Source: Pseudomonas sp. GR 6-02 (GTDB taxonomy: Bacteria; Pseudomonadota; Gammaproteobacteria; Pseudomonadales; Pseudomonadaceae). Taken from it: a DNA stretch of 64,000 nt. The stretch is from contig NZ_CP011567.1 in NCBI RefSeq assembly GCF_001655615.1, positions 1 through 64,000 on the forward strand. The letters run 5' to 3'. The position numbers were made by a program, and so were the translations under genes. Positions 47,898 to 57,241 of the stretch are shown here, piece after piece. Under the pieces are notes generated by a model that was not told the DNA's origin, did no database searches, and was given only the letters and a program-made list of their open reading frames with translations. Position 1 is the stretch's first letter; every line of letters begins with the position of its first letter.

Positions 47898-49127
47898 TTA
47901 GCCGAAGAACCAGTAGCAAACCCCGATGGCCCCCAGCACCCCGCCAAGCTCCGCCAGCAGCGCACAGCCCACTGCATGCCGTGCACGCTGGATGCCCACC
48001 GCGCCGAAATACACCGCCAAGACATAGAAGGTCGTTTCGGTACTGCCCTGGACTGTCGCCGCCACCAGCGCCGGGAAGCTGTCCACCCCCTCGGTCTTCA
48101 TGGTTTCAATCAGCATTGCCCGGGCGGCACTGCCGGAGAACGGTTTGACCATGGCCGTCGGCAGCGCATCGACGAAGCGTGTGTCCCACCCGGCCCACGC
48201 CACCAGGTGACGAATCCCGTCCAGACCGAAGTCCAGCGCCCCGGACGCCCGCAGCACACCCACGGCGCAGAGCATCGCCACCAGATACGGCAGCAGGTTC
48301 TTGGCGACGTCGAAGCCTTCTTTGGCGCCTTCGACGAATGCCTCGTAGACCTTCACCTTGCGTAATGCGCCGATGATCATAAACAGCATGATCAAGCCGA
48401 ACAGCGTCACGTTGCCGAGGACCGATGACAGGCTCGCCAGCGCAGTCGCCGAGAGTGTCGCCAGCAGTGCCATGAAGCCGCCAAGGGCGAGGGCGCCGGG
48501 AATCAGGTATGCCAGCACCACCGGGTCCCAGATGCGCAGGCGTTGCATGAACGCTACGGTCAGGAAGCCGACGATGGTTGAGCAACTGGTGGCGAGCAGA
48601 ATCGGCAGGAACACCAGCGTCGGATCGGGCGCGCCTTGCTGGGCGCGGTACATGAAGATCGTCACGGGCAGCAGGGTCAGGGAGGAGGCGTTGAGCACCA
48701 GGAAGAGGATCTGCGCGTTGCTGGCGATCGTTGCACTGGGGTTGAGCTCTTGCAGCGCCTTCATGGCTTTGAGGCCGATCGGTGTGGCGGCGTTGTCCAG
48801 GCCCAGGCCGTTGGCGGCGAAGTTCAGGGTGATCAGGCCGATGGCGGGATGACCGGCCGGCACTTCCGGCATCAGGCGCAGGAACAGTGGCCCCAGCGCC
48901 TTGGCCAGCCACTCGACGATCCCGGCCTTCTCGGCGATCCGCAGAAAGCCCAGCCAGAGGGTGAGGGTGCCGAACAACAGGATCATGACCTCGACCGACA
49001 ATTTGGCCATGGCGAAAATACTTTCCACCATCGCCGCAAAGATCCCGGCGTTACCACCGATCAGCCACTGCGCCAGCGCCGATACGGCTGCCACGATGAA
49101 GAAGCCAAGCCACAGGCCATTAAGCAT
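47898..49127 (-). CDS. Nucleoside-recognition (Gate) domain membrane protein, SpmA-SpmB fused form
   Basis: This 409-residue membrane protein has about ten helices and two Gate-type halves corresponding to SpmA (with NFAANGLGLDNAATPIGLKA) and SpmB (with VKPFSGSAARAMLIET and GSTETTFYVLAVYFG). In Bacillus the two are separate and act in spore maturation; in non-sporulating Pseudomonas the fused protein is of unknown transport function. It is transcribed on its own towards the Mce operon, downstream of the gltP terminator. Confidence 0.85.
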   Translation of the reverse strand: MLNGLWLGFFIVAAVSALAQWLIGGNAGIFAAMVESIFAMAKLSVEVMILLFGTLTLWLGFLRIAEKAGIVEWLAKALGPLFLRLMPEVPAGHPAIGLITLNFAANGLGLDNAATPIGLKAMKALQELNPSATIASNAQILFLVLNASSLTLLPVTIFMYRAQQGAPDPTLVFLPILLATSCSTIVGFLTVAFMQRLRIWDPVVLAYLIPGALALGGFMALLATLSATALASLSSVLGNVTLFGLIMLFMIIGALRKVKVYEAFVEGAKEGFDVAKNLLPYLVAMLCAVGVLRASGALDFGLDGIRHLVAWAGWDTRFVDALPTAMVKPFSGSAARAMLIETMKTEGVDSFPALVAATVQGSTETTFYVLAVYFGAVGIQRARHAVGCALLAELGGVLGAIGVCYWFFG

Positions 49128-49181
49128 CAGTCAAATCCCCCGGAAGATGCGGCGAATGATAGCGGGGTAGGCAGAAACGAC

Positions 49182-49205
49182 AAACCCCGGATTTCTCCGG
49201 GGTTT
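49182..49205 (-). terminator. Intrinsic terminator after gltP
   Basis: A 10-bp stem (AAACCCCGGA, loop of 4, complement) lies 27 bp past the gltP stop on the minus strand. A T-containing tract (GTCGTTTC) follows on that strand. Confidence 0.78.
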
Positions 49206-49231
49206 GTTGGGGGCTCTTGTGGGAGCGGGCA

Positions 49232-50563
49232 TTAGTTGCTGGAGGTTTCACCAACCGGCAGCTTTTCCTTGCTGCGCCAGTGCGGCAGGGAGTTCCAGTA
49301 GCGCTGGCCCTTGGCGTCGTCGTACATGCCTTCCCAGCGCGAGATGACCAGCACGGCCAAGGCGTTGCCGATCACGTTCAGCGCGGTACGGGCCATATCC
49401 ATGATGCGGTCGACACCGGCGATGAATGCCAGGCCTTCCAGCGGAATACCGACGCTGCCCAGAGTGGCTAGCAACACCACGAAGGACACACCCGGTACGC
49501 CGGCGATGCCTTTAGAGGTGACCATCAGGGTCAGCACCAGCAGCAGTTGCTGGCTGATTGACAGGTCGATGCCGTACAGCTGGGCAATGAAGATCGCCGC
49601 GATGCTCTGGTACAGGGTCGAACCGTCGAGGTTGAACGAGTAGCCGGTCGGTACCACGAAGCTGCAAATGGCTTTCGGCGCGCCGTAGGCTTCCATCTTC
49701 TCGATCACGCGCGGCAGCACGGTTTCGGAACTGGCGGTGGAGTAGGCCAGGACCAGCTCATCCTTGAAGATGCGCATCAGCTTGATCACCGAGAAGCCGA
49801 ACAGGCGAGCGATCAGGCCCAGCACCACGAAGGCGAAGAAGGCGACGGCGAAGTAAACCAGGACGACCAACTTGGCCAGTGGCAGCAGGGAGGCGAAGCC
49901 GAAGTTGGCCACGGTCACCGCGATCAGTGCGAACACGCCGATCGGGGCGTAGTTCATGATCATGTGGGTGACTTTGAACATGCTTTCCGACACGCCCTGG
50001 AACATCTTCACCAGAGGTTCGCGCAGGTCCGATTGCAGGCTCGACAGACCGAGACCGAACAACACGGAGAAGAAGATGATCGGCAGCATCTCGCCGCGCA
50101 TCATGGCCGCAAAGATGTTCGACGGGATCAGGTTGAGGATGGTTTCGATGAACGCGTGTTCATGCTGAACCTCGGCAGCAGTGGCCTGGTACTTGGAAAT
50201 ATCCACGGTACCCAGGGTGCTCATGTCGATGCCGCTGCCCGGATGGACCACGTTGGCCAGCACCAGACCGACCAGAATGGCGATGGTGGTGACGATCTCG
50301 AAGTAAATGATGGTCTTCAGACCGATACGCCCGAGTTTTTTCGCGTCCCCAACGCCAGCGATGCCGACGACCAGCGAGGAGATTACGATCGGGATCACGA
50401 TCATCTTGATCAGACGGATAAAGATATCGCCTGCTGGTTGCAGGACGTTGCTGATCCACCAGGCCTTTTCAGCGCTGAAGTGGTTGAGCAGTGCACCTAT
50501 TGCTATCCCCAGAACCAGACCGATGAGGATCTGCCAGGCGAGGCTAAGCTTTGCCTTCTTCAT
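49232..50563 (-). CDS. gltP: Glutamate/aspartate:proton symporter GltP (DAACS family)
   Basis: GltP imports glutamate and aspartate with protons. The 443-residue protein has about eight membrane helices plus re-entrant loops; the substrate-binding region SSETVLPRVIEKMEAYGAPK and FVVPTGYSFNLDGSTLYQSI is characteristic. The start at MKKAKLSLAWQ has AAGGGTAAAG upstream; the longer open frame from 50611 is unsupported. Downstream is the terminator at 49182. It is in the same neighbourhood as algB in P. aeruginosa, where PA5479 is gltP. Confidence 0.95.
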   Translation of the reverse strand: MKKAKLSLAWQILIGLVLGIAIGALLNHFSAEKAWWISNVLQPAGDIFIRLIKMIVIPIVISSLVVGIAGVGDAKKLGRIGLKTIIYFEIVTTIAILVGLVLANVVHPGSGIDMSTLGTVDISKYQATAAEVQHEHAFIETILNLIPSNIFAAMMRGEMLPIIFFSVLFGLGLSSLQSDLREPLVKMFQGVSESMFKVTHMIMNYAPIGVFALIAVTVANFGFASLLPLAKLVVLVYFAVAFFAFVVLGLIARLFGFSVIKLMRIFKDELVLAYSTASSETVLPRVIEKMEAYGAPKAICSFVVPTGYSFNLDGSTLYQSIAAIFIAQLYGIDLSISQQLLLVLTLMVTSKGIAGVPGVSFVVLLATLGSVGIPLEGLAFIAGVDRIMDMARTALNVIGNALAVLVISRWEGMYDDAKGQRYWNSLPHWRSKEKLPVGETSSN

Positions 50564-51246
50564 ATCTTTACCCTTACTTGCGTTTGACTCAGGCCGATGC
50601 ATGAACTGCAACGCTCAATGGCGAAGCCGTCTTGCACCAACCCCCGTATAAGGTCCCCGCGAGCGAGCATTTACAGCTCTCTGGCAGCGAAAAAGGCGCA
50701 ACTATTCCGATGCGGGGAAGCGCCGTCTAATGCCGTAAACGCCTACCCTATGCCGAATCGGCATGAGATTTTTCAACTGAAACCCACGTCCCAGCCGGTT
50801 CGAATGCGACATTTCGGCAGGTATAAGTGCCGTGAACCGGCCATTTCAGCGCCGGTTGATGTTTTTTTGAACCAGTGAAAATTTAGGAGATGTCCTACGT
50901 TCGACTGCGATTTTTCTTCTCATGAAAGTCAGAGCTTTCTCGATATACGGTCACGAAGAAACACCGCGAAACGGTTTTGCGGGGAATATGCAGCAAGAAC
51001 ATATGAGCAGAATGCTCTAGATCAACGTTTTGCACGTTGAAGCTCTCCGCAAGTCCGTCGAGCCACGCTAGGCCGACGAACTTGCGTCGCAGCTTCACCT
51101 GACCCGGCCCTTGCGCGGCTACTCCCTGTACCCGTAGGTCACTCCGACCCTGAAGCAGTCAGAACGTCCCGACCCCTTGGTCATGCGTCTACCGTCCTCG
51201 GGTAGCGCAGTGGAAAGAAGCGTGAGGCCTCTTTCGTGTTTCGAAC
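50564..51246. other. Long spacer upstream of gltP
   Basis: No gene could be supported in these 683 bases. A 67-residue open frame on the minus strand (50895-51098, GTG start) is the only one of note; its N-terminal part has coding-like codons, but there is no recognisable family and the ribosome site is poor. A hairpin at 50835-50869 with a plus-strand T-run has no gene to terminate. The gltP promoter must lie near 50570-50700. Confidence 0.5.
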
Positions 51247-51412
51247 TCAATACCGGCGTGGATCTTTCTTCAGTCGCGCCATCCACATCTTCTGCATGCC
51301 TTCGTCCGGTTTACCGAGTAAGCGGTAGTCGGCATGTCGCGTGGGTGGCCGCGATCGTCATGGCACTGCCGCCCAGAAGCAGGGCGGCCGCCAATGTCTT
51401 TAACCAAAACAC
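51247..51412 (-). pseudogene. Small exported protein gene, apparently frameshifted
   Basis: A GTG at 51412, with GAGG 9 bases upstream and overlapping the end of the DUF1328 gene, opens a signal-peptide-like frame: MFWLKTLAAALLLGGSAMT, then IAATHAT. That frame stops at 51311 after 33 residues. In the frame shifted by one base the sequence continues from about 51337, reading HADYRLLGKPDEGMQKMWM then ARLKKDPRRY, and stops at 51247. One extra base near 51333-51338 would explain both halves, which together make a 54-residue periplasmic protein. It could be a true pseudogene or a sequencing error. Confidence 0.45.
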
Positions 51413-51417
51413 ACATA

Positions 51418-51663
<246 letters not shown>

Positions 51664-51951
51664 TTAAAACACCCAGCGTTCCTGGGAGGGCGTCTCGTCC
51701 ACAGGCCGGGCCTGGTCGACGCCCATCATTCGTATTGAGGCGTTGTCAGCCGGGTTGCTGCTGACGGCGCTGAAGTGGCTTTGGGGGGGATGTGGAATCG
51801 AAAGGTGCACTGGCGCCGGTTGCGCGCTTTGCTCCCAACGCATGTACTGCTGGCCACCAATCAGGGTGATCAACAACGCCAACAGGGCAAACAAGCCTTG
51901 CTGGACATGCAGTGGCGAAAGACGCAATTGGGCGGCACTTTGGCGATTCAT
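51664..51951 (-). CDS. Membrane-anchored small protein ending in WVF (MucE-like signal)
   Basis: This 95-residue protein has a short basic N terminus, one hydrophobic helix (about 18-33) and a C-terminal part (36-95) rich in Pro, Ser, His and Gln, so its tail is probably periplasmic. It ends SQERWVF. In P. aeruginosa a C-terminal WVF on the small envelope protein MucE activates the protease AlgW, which cuts the anti-sigma factor MucA and frees AlgU. The rest of the sequence is not clearly related to MucE, so this is a shared signal only. The GAGGAACTT upstream supplies a ribosome site. It lies 440 bp from algB, on the opposite strand. Confidence 0.72.
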   Translation of the reverse strand: MNRQSAAQLRLSPLHVQQGLFALLALLITLIGGQQYMRWEQSAQPAPVHLSIPHPPQSHFSAVSSNPADNASIRMMGVDQARPVDETPSQERWVF

Positions 51952-52391
51952 CCTGAAGTTCCTCCCATACGGGTAGTGATCTTTGGCGGGCGCTGGTTCA
52001 TTAAATGCCCTGATTACCTAGACCATTGCAGCCTGCATGCCAGCTTTAATAAAGAATAAATACGATAGAAATCAAAAGGTTATTGTGTTTGTAGAAAACG
52101 TTTTAGACGCATCCTGCACGATGATCCGTTTGCAGTCGTGCGTAATGCACGATGAGTTCGCAGGCACTTTCAATATTTTTGGAATTGCGGGGAGGGCGTA
52201 GATGTCAGAAAGGGACGCAGGCAATCGCTGAAAGAATGGTCTGTAAATAAAAGTTCAAATAAATCAGCGTATTAGCTGAACTTTGAGTAGATAGATAGCC
52301 TGTTGTGGCTGGAATCGACCAGAATCAATCATGCAACTTGCCCGATTTTTCCGGGACTAACCAAGAACACCTATTAAAGGAGCGTAGGAAC
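51952..52391. other. Divergent regulatory region between the WVF gene and algB
   Basis: These 440 bases carry no gene and are AT-rich in several stretches. They contain two exact copies of TGCACGATGA, at 52115-52124 and 52146-52155 (31 bp apart), a dyad TCGTGC-GTAAT-GCACGA at 52136-52152, and a hairpin with arms AAAGTTCA and TGAACTTT at 52249-52283. The GAACTT in the right arm (52278-52283) could be a -35, but no good AlgU -10 follows at 16-17 bases. Promoters for algB and the WVF gene must both lie here. Confidence 0.6.
52115..52155. promoter_or_regulatory. Direct repeats and dyad, candidate operator upstream of algB
   Basis: Two direct copies of TGCACGATGA are 31 bp apart (about three helical turns). 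The second overlaps a dyad, TCGTGC-GTAAT-GCACGA. Regular spacing suggests a dimeric or cooperative regulator about 240-280 bp upstream of the algB start. Confidence 0.45.
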
Positions 52392-53738
52392 ATGGAATCA
52401 GCCACTGAGCATCAAGGCCGCATTCTGCTGGTGGACGACGAATCCGCCATCCTTCGAACCTTTCGCTATTGCCTCGAAGACGAAGGCTACAGCGTGGCCA
52501 CCGCGACCAGCGCTGCTCAGGCCGAAGCCTTGTTGCAGCGTCAGGTTTTCGATCTGTGCTTCCTCGATTTGCGCCTGGGTGAAGACAATGGCCTCGATGT
52601 GCTGGCCCAGATGCGAATTCAGGCGCCCTGGATGCGTGTGGTGATCGTCACCGCTCACTCGGCCGTAGACACTGCCGTGGATGCAATTCAGGCCGGTGCC
52701 GCCGACTATCTGGTCAAACCTTGCAGCCCCGATCAGTTACGTCTGGCCACCGCCAAACAGCTGGAAGTGCGGCAACTCTCGGCACGCCTGGAAGCCCTCG
52801 AAGGTGAAGTGCGTAAACCCAAGGAGGGGCTGGACTCCCACAGCCCGGCGATGAAAGTGGTGCTTGAAACCGCACGCCAGGTCGCCAGTACCGACGCCAA
52901 CATTCTGATTCTCGGAGAGTCCGGCACCGGTAAAGGTGAGCTGTCACAGGCCATTCATGGCTGGAGCAAACGCCAGAAGAAATCCTGCATCACCATCAAC
53001 TGCCCCTCCCTGACAGCGGAATTGATGGACAGTGAACTCTTCGGCCACAGCCGTGGCGCGTTCACCGGTGCCAGCGAAAGCACCTTGGGGCGTGTCAATC
53101 AGGCTGATGGCGGAACGTTGTTTCTCGACGAGATCGGCGATTTTCCCCTGACCTTGCAGCCAAAGTTGCTGCGTTTCATCCAGGACAAGGAATACGAGCG
53201 TGTGGGTGACCCGGTGACCCGTCGCGCCGACGTGCGAATCCTCGCGGCTACCAACCTCAACCTTGAAGACATGGTCCGCGACGGGCGCTTTCGTGAGGAT
53301 TTGCTCTATAGGCTGAACGTCATCACTTTGCACCTGCCGCCGCTTCGCGAACGCAGGGAAGACATCCTGAACCTGGCTGACCGTTTCCTGGCGCGCTTCG
53401 TCAAGGAATACTCGCGTCCGGCCCGGTGTTTCAGCGACGAGGCCCGCGAGGCGCTGCTCAGCTACCGCTGGCCCGGCAATATCCGCGAGCTGCGCAACGT
53501 GGTGGAACGGGCGAGCATTATTTGTCCGCAGGAGCGGGTCGAGATCAGCCACTTGGGCATGGCCGAAGCTCCGACCAACAATACGCCACGCATTGGCGCC
53601 GCGTTGAGCCTGGATGAGTTGGAGAAAGCCCACATCGGCGCGGTCCTTGCCACCGCCGATACCCTGGATCAGGCGGCCAAGACCCTGGGTATCGACGCCT
53701 CGACCCTGTACCGCAAACGCAAGCAGTACAACCTGTGA
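52392..53738 (+). CDS. algB: NtrC-type response regulator AlgB
   Basis: AlgB activates alginate genes in P. aeruginosa and is the partner of KinB. The 448-residue protein has a receiver domain (about 10-125; phospho-acceptor Asp in LCFLDLRLGED), an AAA+ domain with Walker A GESGTGKGEL, the sigma-54-contact motif GAFTGA, and a C-terminal Fis-type helix-turn-helix. The unusual Walker A ending GKGE is shared with P. aeruginosa AlgB. The start MESATEHQG is preceded by AGGAGCG. It is followed 10 bp later by kinB. Confidence 0.97.
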   Translation: MESATEHQGRILLVDDESAILRTFRYCLEDEGYSVATATSAAQAEALLQRQVFDLCFLDLRLGEDNGLDVLAQMRIQAPWMRVVIVTAHSAVDTAVDAIQAGAADYLVKPCSPDQLRLATAKQLEVRQLSARLEALEGEVRKPKEGLDSHSPAMKVVLETARQVASTDANILILGESGTGKGELSQAIHGWSKRQKKSCITINCPSLTAELMDSELFGHSRGAFTGASESTLGRVNQADGGTLFLDEIGDFPLTLQPKLLRFIQDKEYERVGDPVTRRADVRILAATNLNLEDMVRDGRFREDLLYRLNVITLHLPPLRERREDILNLADRFLARFVKEYSRPARCFSDEAREALLSYRWPGNIRELRNVVERASIICPQERVEISHLGMAEAPTNNTPRIGAALSLDELEKAHIGAVLATADTLDQAAKTLGIDASTLYRKRKQYNL

Positions 53739-53748
53739 GCTGCACCCG

Positions 53749-55539
53749 ATGAAACTGGCGATGACATTGCGCACCCGGTTGTTCCTGAGTATTTCAGCCT
53801 TGATCACCGTGGCGCTGCTCGGGCTGTTGCTAGGCCTGGTCAGCGTGATGCAGATGGCTGGTACACAGGAGGCCCTGATCCGTGACAACTTCGTCAGGCT
53901 GGATCTGGGATTGAAGCTGCGCCAGACCCTGGGTGATCAACTGATCATCATGCTCGGCGAGAAGCCTGATCCCGCGGCGCTCGAGGCATCCCGACAGCAT
54001 TACCTCGAATTGCTCGATGAAGGCATTGCTCGCGAGCCGTCCAGCGAGGGCGCCCAGTACGGTTTCAAAAAGGCCAAGGCTGATTACCAGAGCTTTCTGC
54101 AGGCCTACGATCTTTCCCGCGATACGGCACAGGTGCTCACTGGGGGCGGGGATCTCACGGAAAAATTCAACACGCTGCGCAACGGTTTGATCGCCGAACA
54201 GAAGCGCGCGCTGGATAACATCAGTGAAACCGAACGCCAGGCCCGGGACCGCGCGTTGCTGATTGCCGGCCTGCTCGGGTTGATCGGGGTGGGGGTGCTG
54301 TTCATCGGGTTCATTACCGCCCATGCGATCGCCCAGCGTTTCGGAGCTCCGATCGAGGCCCTGGCGGCGGCCGCTGACAACATCGGCCAAGGCAATTTCG
54401 AAGTGACTCTGCCGATTTCCTCCGCAGTGGAAATGAACCAGCTGACCCGACGCTTCGGAATCATGGCCGAGGCCCTGCGACAGCACCAAGCCACTAATAT
54501 CGACGAGCTACTCGCCGGACAGCAGCGTTTGCAAGCAGTGCTCGATAGCATCGACGACGGTTTGCTGATCATTGATCGTCAAGGTCAGCTCGAGCACCTC
54601 AACCCGGTGGCTCAGCGCCAGTTAGGCTGGGACACCGAGCGTCTCGGCCAAGGGCTGGGCACGGCACTTGAGCGTCCCGAACTGGATGAACAACTGCATC
54701 TGGTGCTGCGCGGCGGCACCCTGGAACGAGTGCCGGACGACCTGAGCATCGAGGTTGACGGGGAGTCGCGATTGCTGACGTATAGCCTGACGCCGGTCAG
54801 CCATACCCAGGGTCATATTCTCGGCGCCGTGATGGTGTTGCATGACGTCACCGAGCAGCGTGCCTTCGAACGGGTGCGCAGCGAGTTCGTCTTGCGTGCT
54901 TCCCATGAGTTACGCACGCCGGTCACCGGGATGCACATGGCATTCGGCCTGTTCCGCGAGCGGGCGCATTTTGCCGAGGATTCCCGTGAGGCCGACTTGC
55001 TGAACACCGTGAATGAAGAAATGCAGCGCTTGATGCAGTTGATCAACGACCTGCTGAATTTCTCTCGCTATCAGAATGGCCTGCAAAAACTCACCCTGGC
55101 GCCGTGCTCCATCAAAGATTTACTGGAGCAGGCCCAGGCACGCTTTGCCGGCCCGGCGCAGGAGAAGGGCATTGAGCTGTTGGTGGAAGTGCAGGGAACG
55201 TTGCCACGGCTGCAAGCCGATCAGGCGCAACTGGAGCGGGTGCTCGATAACCTGATCGACAACGCCTTGCGTCATACCTCCCGCGACGGGCTGATACGTT
55301 TGCAGGCTCGACGTCATGGGGAGCGGGTGATTATCAGTGTCGAAGACAACGGCGAAGGCATTGCCTACAGCCAGCAAGGAAGGATATTCGAGCCTTTTGT
55401 TCAGGTCGGCCGCAAGAAGGGCGGCGCCGGGCTCGGTCTGGCGCTGTGCAAGGAGATCGTGCAGTTGCACGGTGGGCGGATGGGCGTGTATTCACGGCCG
55501 GGGCAGGGTTCGCAGTTCTACATGGCGCTGGCGGTATAA
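53749..55539 (+). CDS. kinB: Sensor histidine kinase KinB
   Basis: KinB is the membrane sensor for AlgB. The 596-residue protein has a first helix (about 10-32), a periplasmic helical sensor region, a second helix (about 165-190), HAMP and PAS-like segments, then a kinase core with H-box ASHELRTPVTGMH and ATP-binding boxes VEDNGEGI and GAGLGLALCKEI. The length is close to P. aeruginosa KinB (about 595 residues). In that species loss of kinB causes AlgW-dependent destruction of MucA and alginate production. It ends 12 bp from the convergent EAL gene. Confidence 0.96.
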   Translation: MKLAMTLRTRLFLSISALITVALLGLLLGLVSVMQMAGTQEALIRDNFVRLDLGLKLRQTLGDQLIIMLGEKPDPAALEASRQHYLELLDEGIAREPSSEGAQYGFKKAKADYQSFLQAYDLSRDTAQVLTGGGDLTEKFNTLRNGLIAEQKRALDNISETERQARDRALLIAGLLGLIGVGVLFIGFITAHAIAQRFGAPIEALAAAADNIGQGNFEVTLPISSAVEMNQLTRRFGIMAEALRQHQATNIDELLAGQQRLQAVLDSIDDGLLIIDRQGQLEHLNPVAQRQLGWDTERLGQGLGTALERPELDEQLHLVLRGGTLERVPDDLSIEVDGESRLLTYSLTPVSHTQGHILGAVMVLHDVTEQRAFERVRSEFVLRASHELRTPVTGMHMAFGLFRERAHFAEDSREADLLNTVNEEMQRLMQLINDLLNFSRYQNGLQKLTLAPCSIKDLLEQAQARFAGPAQEKGIELLVEVQGTLPRLQADQAQLERVLDNLIDNALRHTSRDGLIRLQARRHGERVIISVEDNGEGIAYSQQGRIFEPFVQVGRKKGGAGLGLALCKEIVQLHGGRMGVYSRPGQGSQFYMALAV

Positions 55540-55551
55540 GCCTGAACCCTC

Positions 55552-57168
55552 TCAGTCTTCGTCATCCAGACGCCGCGTTGCTTGTCGGCGGCCACGGGTA
55601 ATCAATTCGATGAATTGCACAGCGCTCAATGGGTGTGCGAACAGCCAGCCCTGACCGAACTTCACCCCCTCGCTGCTCAGAAACTCTGCCTGGGCTTCAT
55701 GTTCGATGCCTTCGGCAATCACCTTGAGTTGCAGGGCCTGGGCCATGCGAATGATGTGCGGTGCCACGCCGCTGCTGGCGGCGTCATGACCCAGCGCGTC
55801 GATAAATGCTTTGTCGATTTTCAGGCAGTCCACGGGCAGTGTTTGCAGGTAGGCGAGGCTGCAATAGCCAGTGCCGAAGTCATCGATCAGCACCTGATGC
55901 CCGACATCGCGCAAGGCCTGCAGGTTTTCTCTGGCCACCACGACATCAACCAATCCGCGCTCGGTCACCTCAAAGGCAATCTGTCTGGCGGCTACACGGT
56001 GCAAGGCCAGCAGGCGCGCCATCACCTGACCGATACGCGGCACCATGACGTCGCAGGCCGCCAGGTTGACCGAGATATACAACTGCGGATTGGCGCGCAA
56101 CAGTTGTCCGAGCTGTTCCAGCAGGCGCTGTAATACGAAATCAGTCATCTGGCGGATCTGGCCGGTGTTTTCCGCCATGGGAATGAACAGCTCGGGGCTG
56201 GTCAAGGTGCCGTCCGGCCTTCGCCAGCGCAGCAAGGCTTCGGCTCCGACACAGTTGCGACTGTCGAGGTCGAAGATCGGTTGATACAACACCTGCAATT
56301 CGCCTCGTTGTATCGCGCCGTGCAGTTCGGCATCCAGTGATTGACGCTGGCGCACCAGCAGAAACACCAGAATGCCTACGCAGGCACTTAGCGCGAGGCT
56401 GGCCGGAAGCAGCCACCACCAAACGGCCGGCACATGCATCCCGGTACGCGGGGTGATCAGCACCAGTTGGTATTCGGGAGTGTTGGTCGGCATTCGGTAA
56501 ATCAGGCGGGTAGGGGTGACTTGCAGTGCATCGTGATTTTTCGGGGGCCAGGGTTGCGTCGGGGGCCACTCCTGCTCGGCACCGAGCACGGGAATCGCGC
56601 GGGTGTCGTGGTCGAGCACCACCAGCAGGCTGCTCCCCGGAGACAGATCAACCATGTCGGTCAAATGCCCGCGAGACGTAGCCACCCGGAAATTGCCACG
56701 CCCCAGCATCAGTGCGGCGCGGTTCTCATCGGGTTCGGTGGTGGTGTTCAACCAATAGCTGTAGGTGGGGCCCTCGATGTCCGGTGGCCGGATCACCGAC
56801 AGCCCTTCCTGGCGGGGGCGGTTGGAGCAGATTCCTGAAGCATCCATGTAAGCGGCTTCGTAAACGAAGCGGTAATTGAAGCTGACTTGCTGCAATGTGG
56901 CGATCATTTCATCGTCGCAGCCCCGCAGCGGTTGAGCTTCAAGGTCATCGAGGCTTTCGCGCAGTTGCCCGAACAGCTGCTCCAGACGGACCAGAAAGCG
57001 CTCCCCCTGGGCGTTCATCTCCTGGCTTTCGTTGTCCTCGACCTGATGCATCGCAATGAACAGACTGCCGGTCATCAGCAGCGTGGCACTCAAGGCAGCC
57101 GCCAGCGTCGCCAGAAACCAAGGGCGATAGAACCAGCTACGCAGCTTCTCTCGAGCAGCCGTCATCAT
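55552..57168 (-). CDS. Cyclic-di-GMP phosphodiesterase (CSS-motif sensor and EAL domain)
   Basis: This 538-residue membrane protein has two helices (about 17-39 and 245-270) enclosing a periplasmic CSS-type sensor with the Cys-containing motif GICSN, then a cytoplasmic EAL domain (about 280-525). The catalytic set looks complete: EALLRW, the Asn in VSVNLAACD, FEVTERG, DDFGTGY, KIDKAF and EGIEHEAQ. It should therefore degrade c-di-GMP, with periplasmic redox state through the cysteines as a likely control. It lies between kinB and the ampDh2-like gene, a position empty in P. aeruginosa PAO1 as I recall. Confidence 0.94.
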   Translation of the reverse strand: MMTAAREKLRSWFYRPWFLATLAAALSATLLMTGSLFIAMHQVEDNESQEMNAQGERFLVRLEQLFGQLRESLDDLEAQPLRGCDDEMIATLQQVSFNYRFVYEAAYMDASGICSNRPRQEGLSVIRPPDIEGPTYSYWLNTTTEPDENRAALMLGRGNFRVATSRGHLTDMVDLSPGSSLLVVLDHDTRAIPVLGAEQEWPPTQPWPPKNHDALQVTPTRLIYRMPTNTPEYQLVLITPRTGMHVPAVWWWLLPASLALSACVGILVFLLVRQRQSLDAELHGAIQRGELQVLYQPIFDLDSRNCVGAEALLRWRRPDGTLTSPELFIPMAENTGQIRQMTDFVLQRLLEQLGQLLRANPQLYISVNLAACDVMVPRIGQVMARLLALHRVAARQIAFEVTERGLVDVVVARENLQALRDVGHQVLIDDFGTGYCSLAYLQTLPVDCLKIDKAFIDALGHDAASSGVAPHIIRMAQALQLKVIAEGIEHEAQAEFLSSEGVKFGQGWLFAHPLSAVQFIELITRGRRQATRRLDDED

Positions 57169-57241
57169 GGAATATCCGAAGGATTACCAATGAGTTATAG
57201 CTGCTGATTGGGAAAAGACCCTGACCGTCGGGCGGGCGTCA

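Noticed and set aside
50835..50869. Hairpin with plus-strand T-run
   Set aside because: There is no plus-strand gene upstream for it to terminate.
50895..51098. A 67-residue minus-strand open frame
   Set aside because: It has a GTG start, a weak ribosome site and no recognisable family. Codon use looks coding only in its first part. I leave it as spacer.
52278..52305. AlgU promoter for algB
   Set aside because: GAACTT is present, but at 16-17 bases no TCTGA-like -10 follows; the best match (CCTGTT) is poor.
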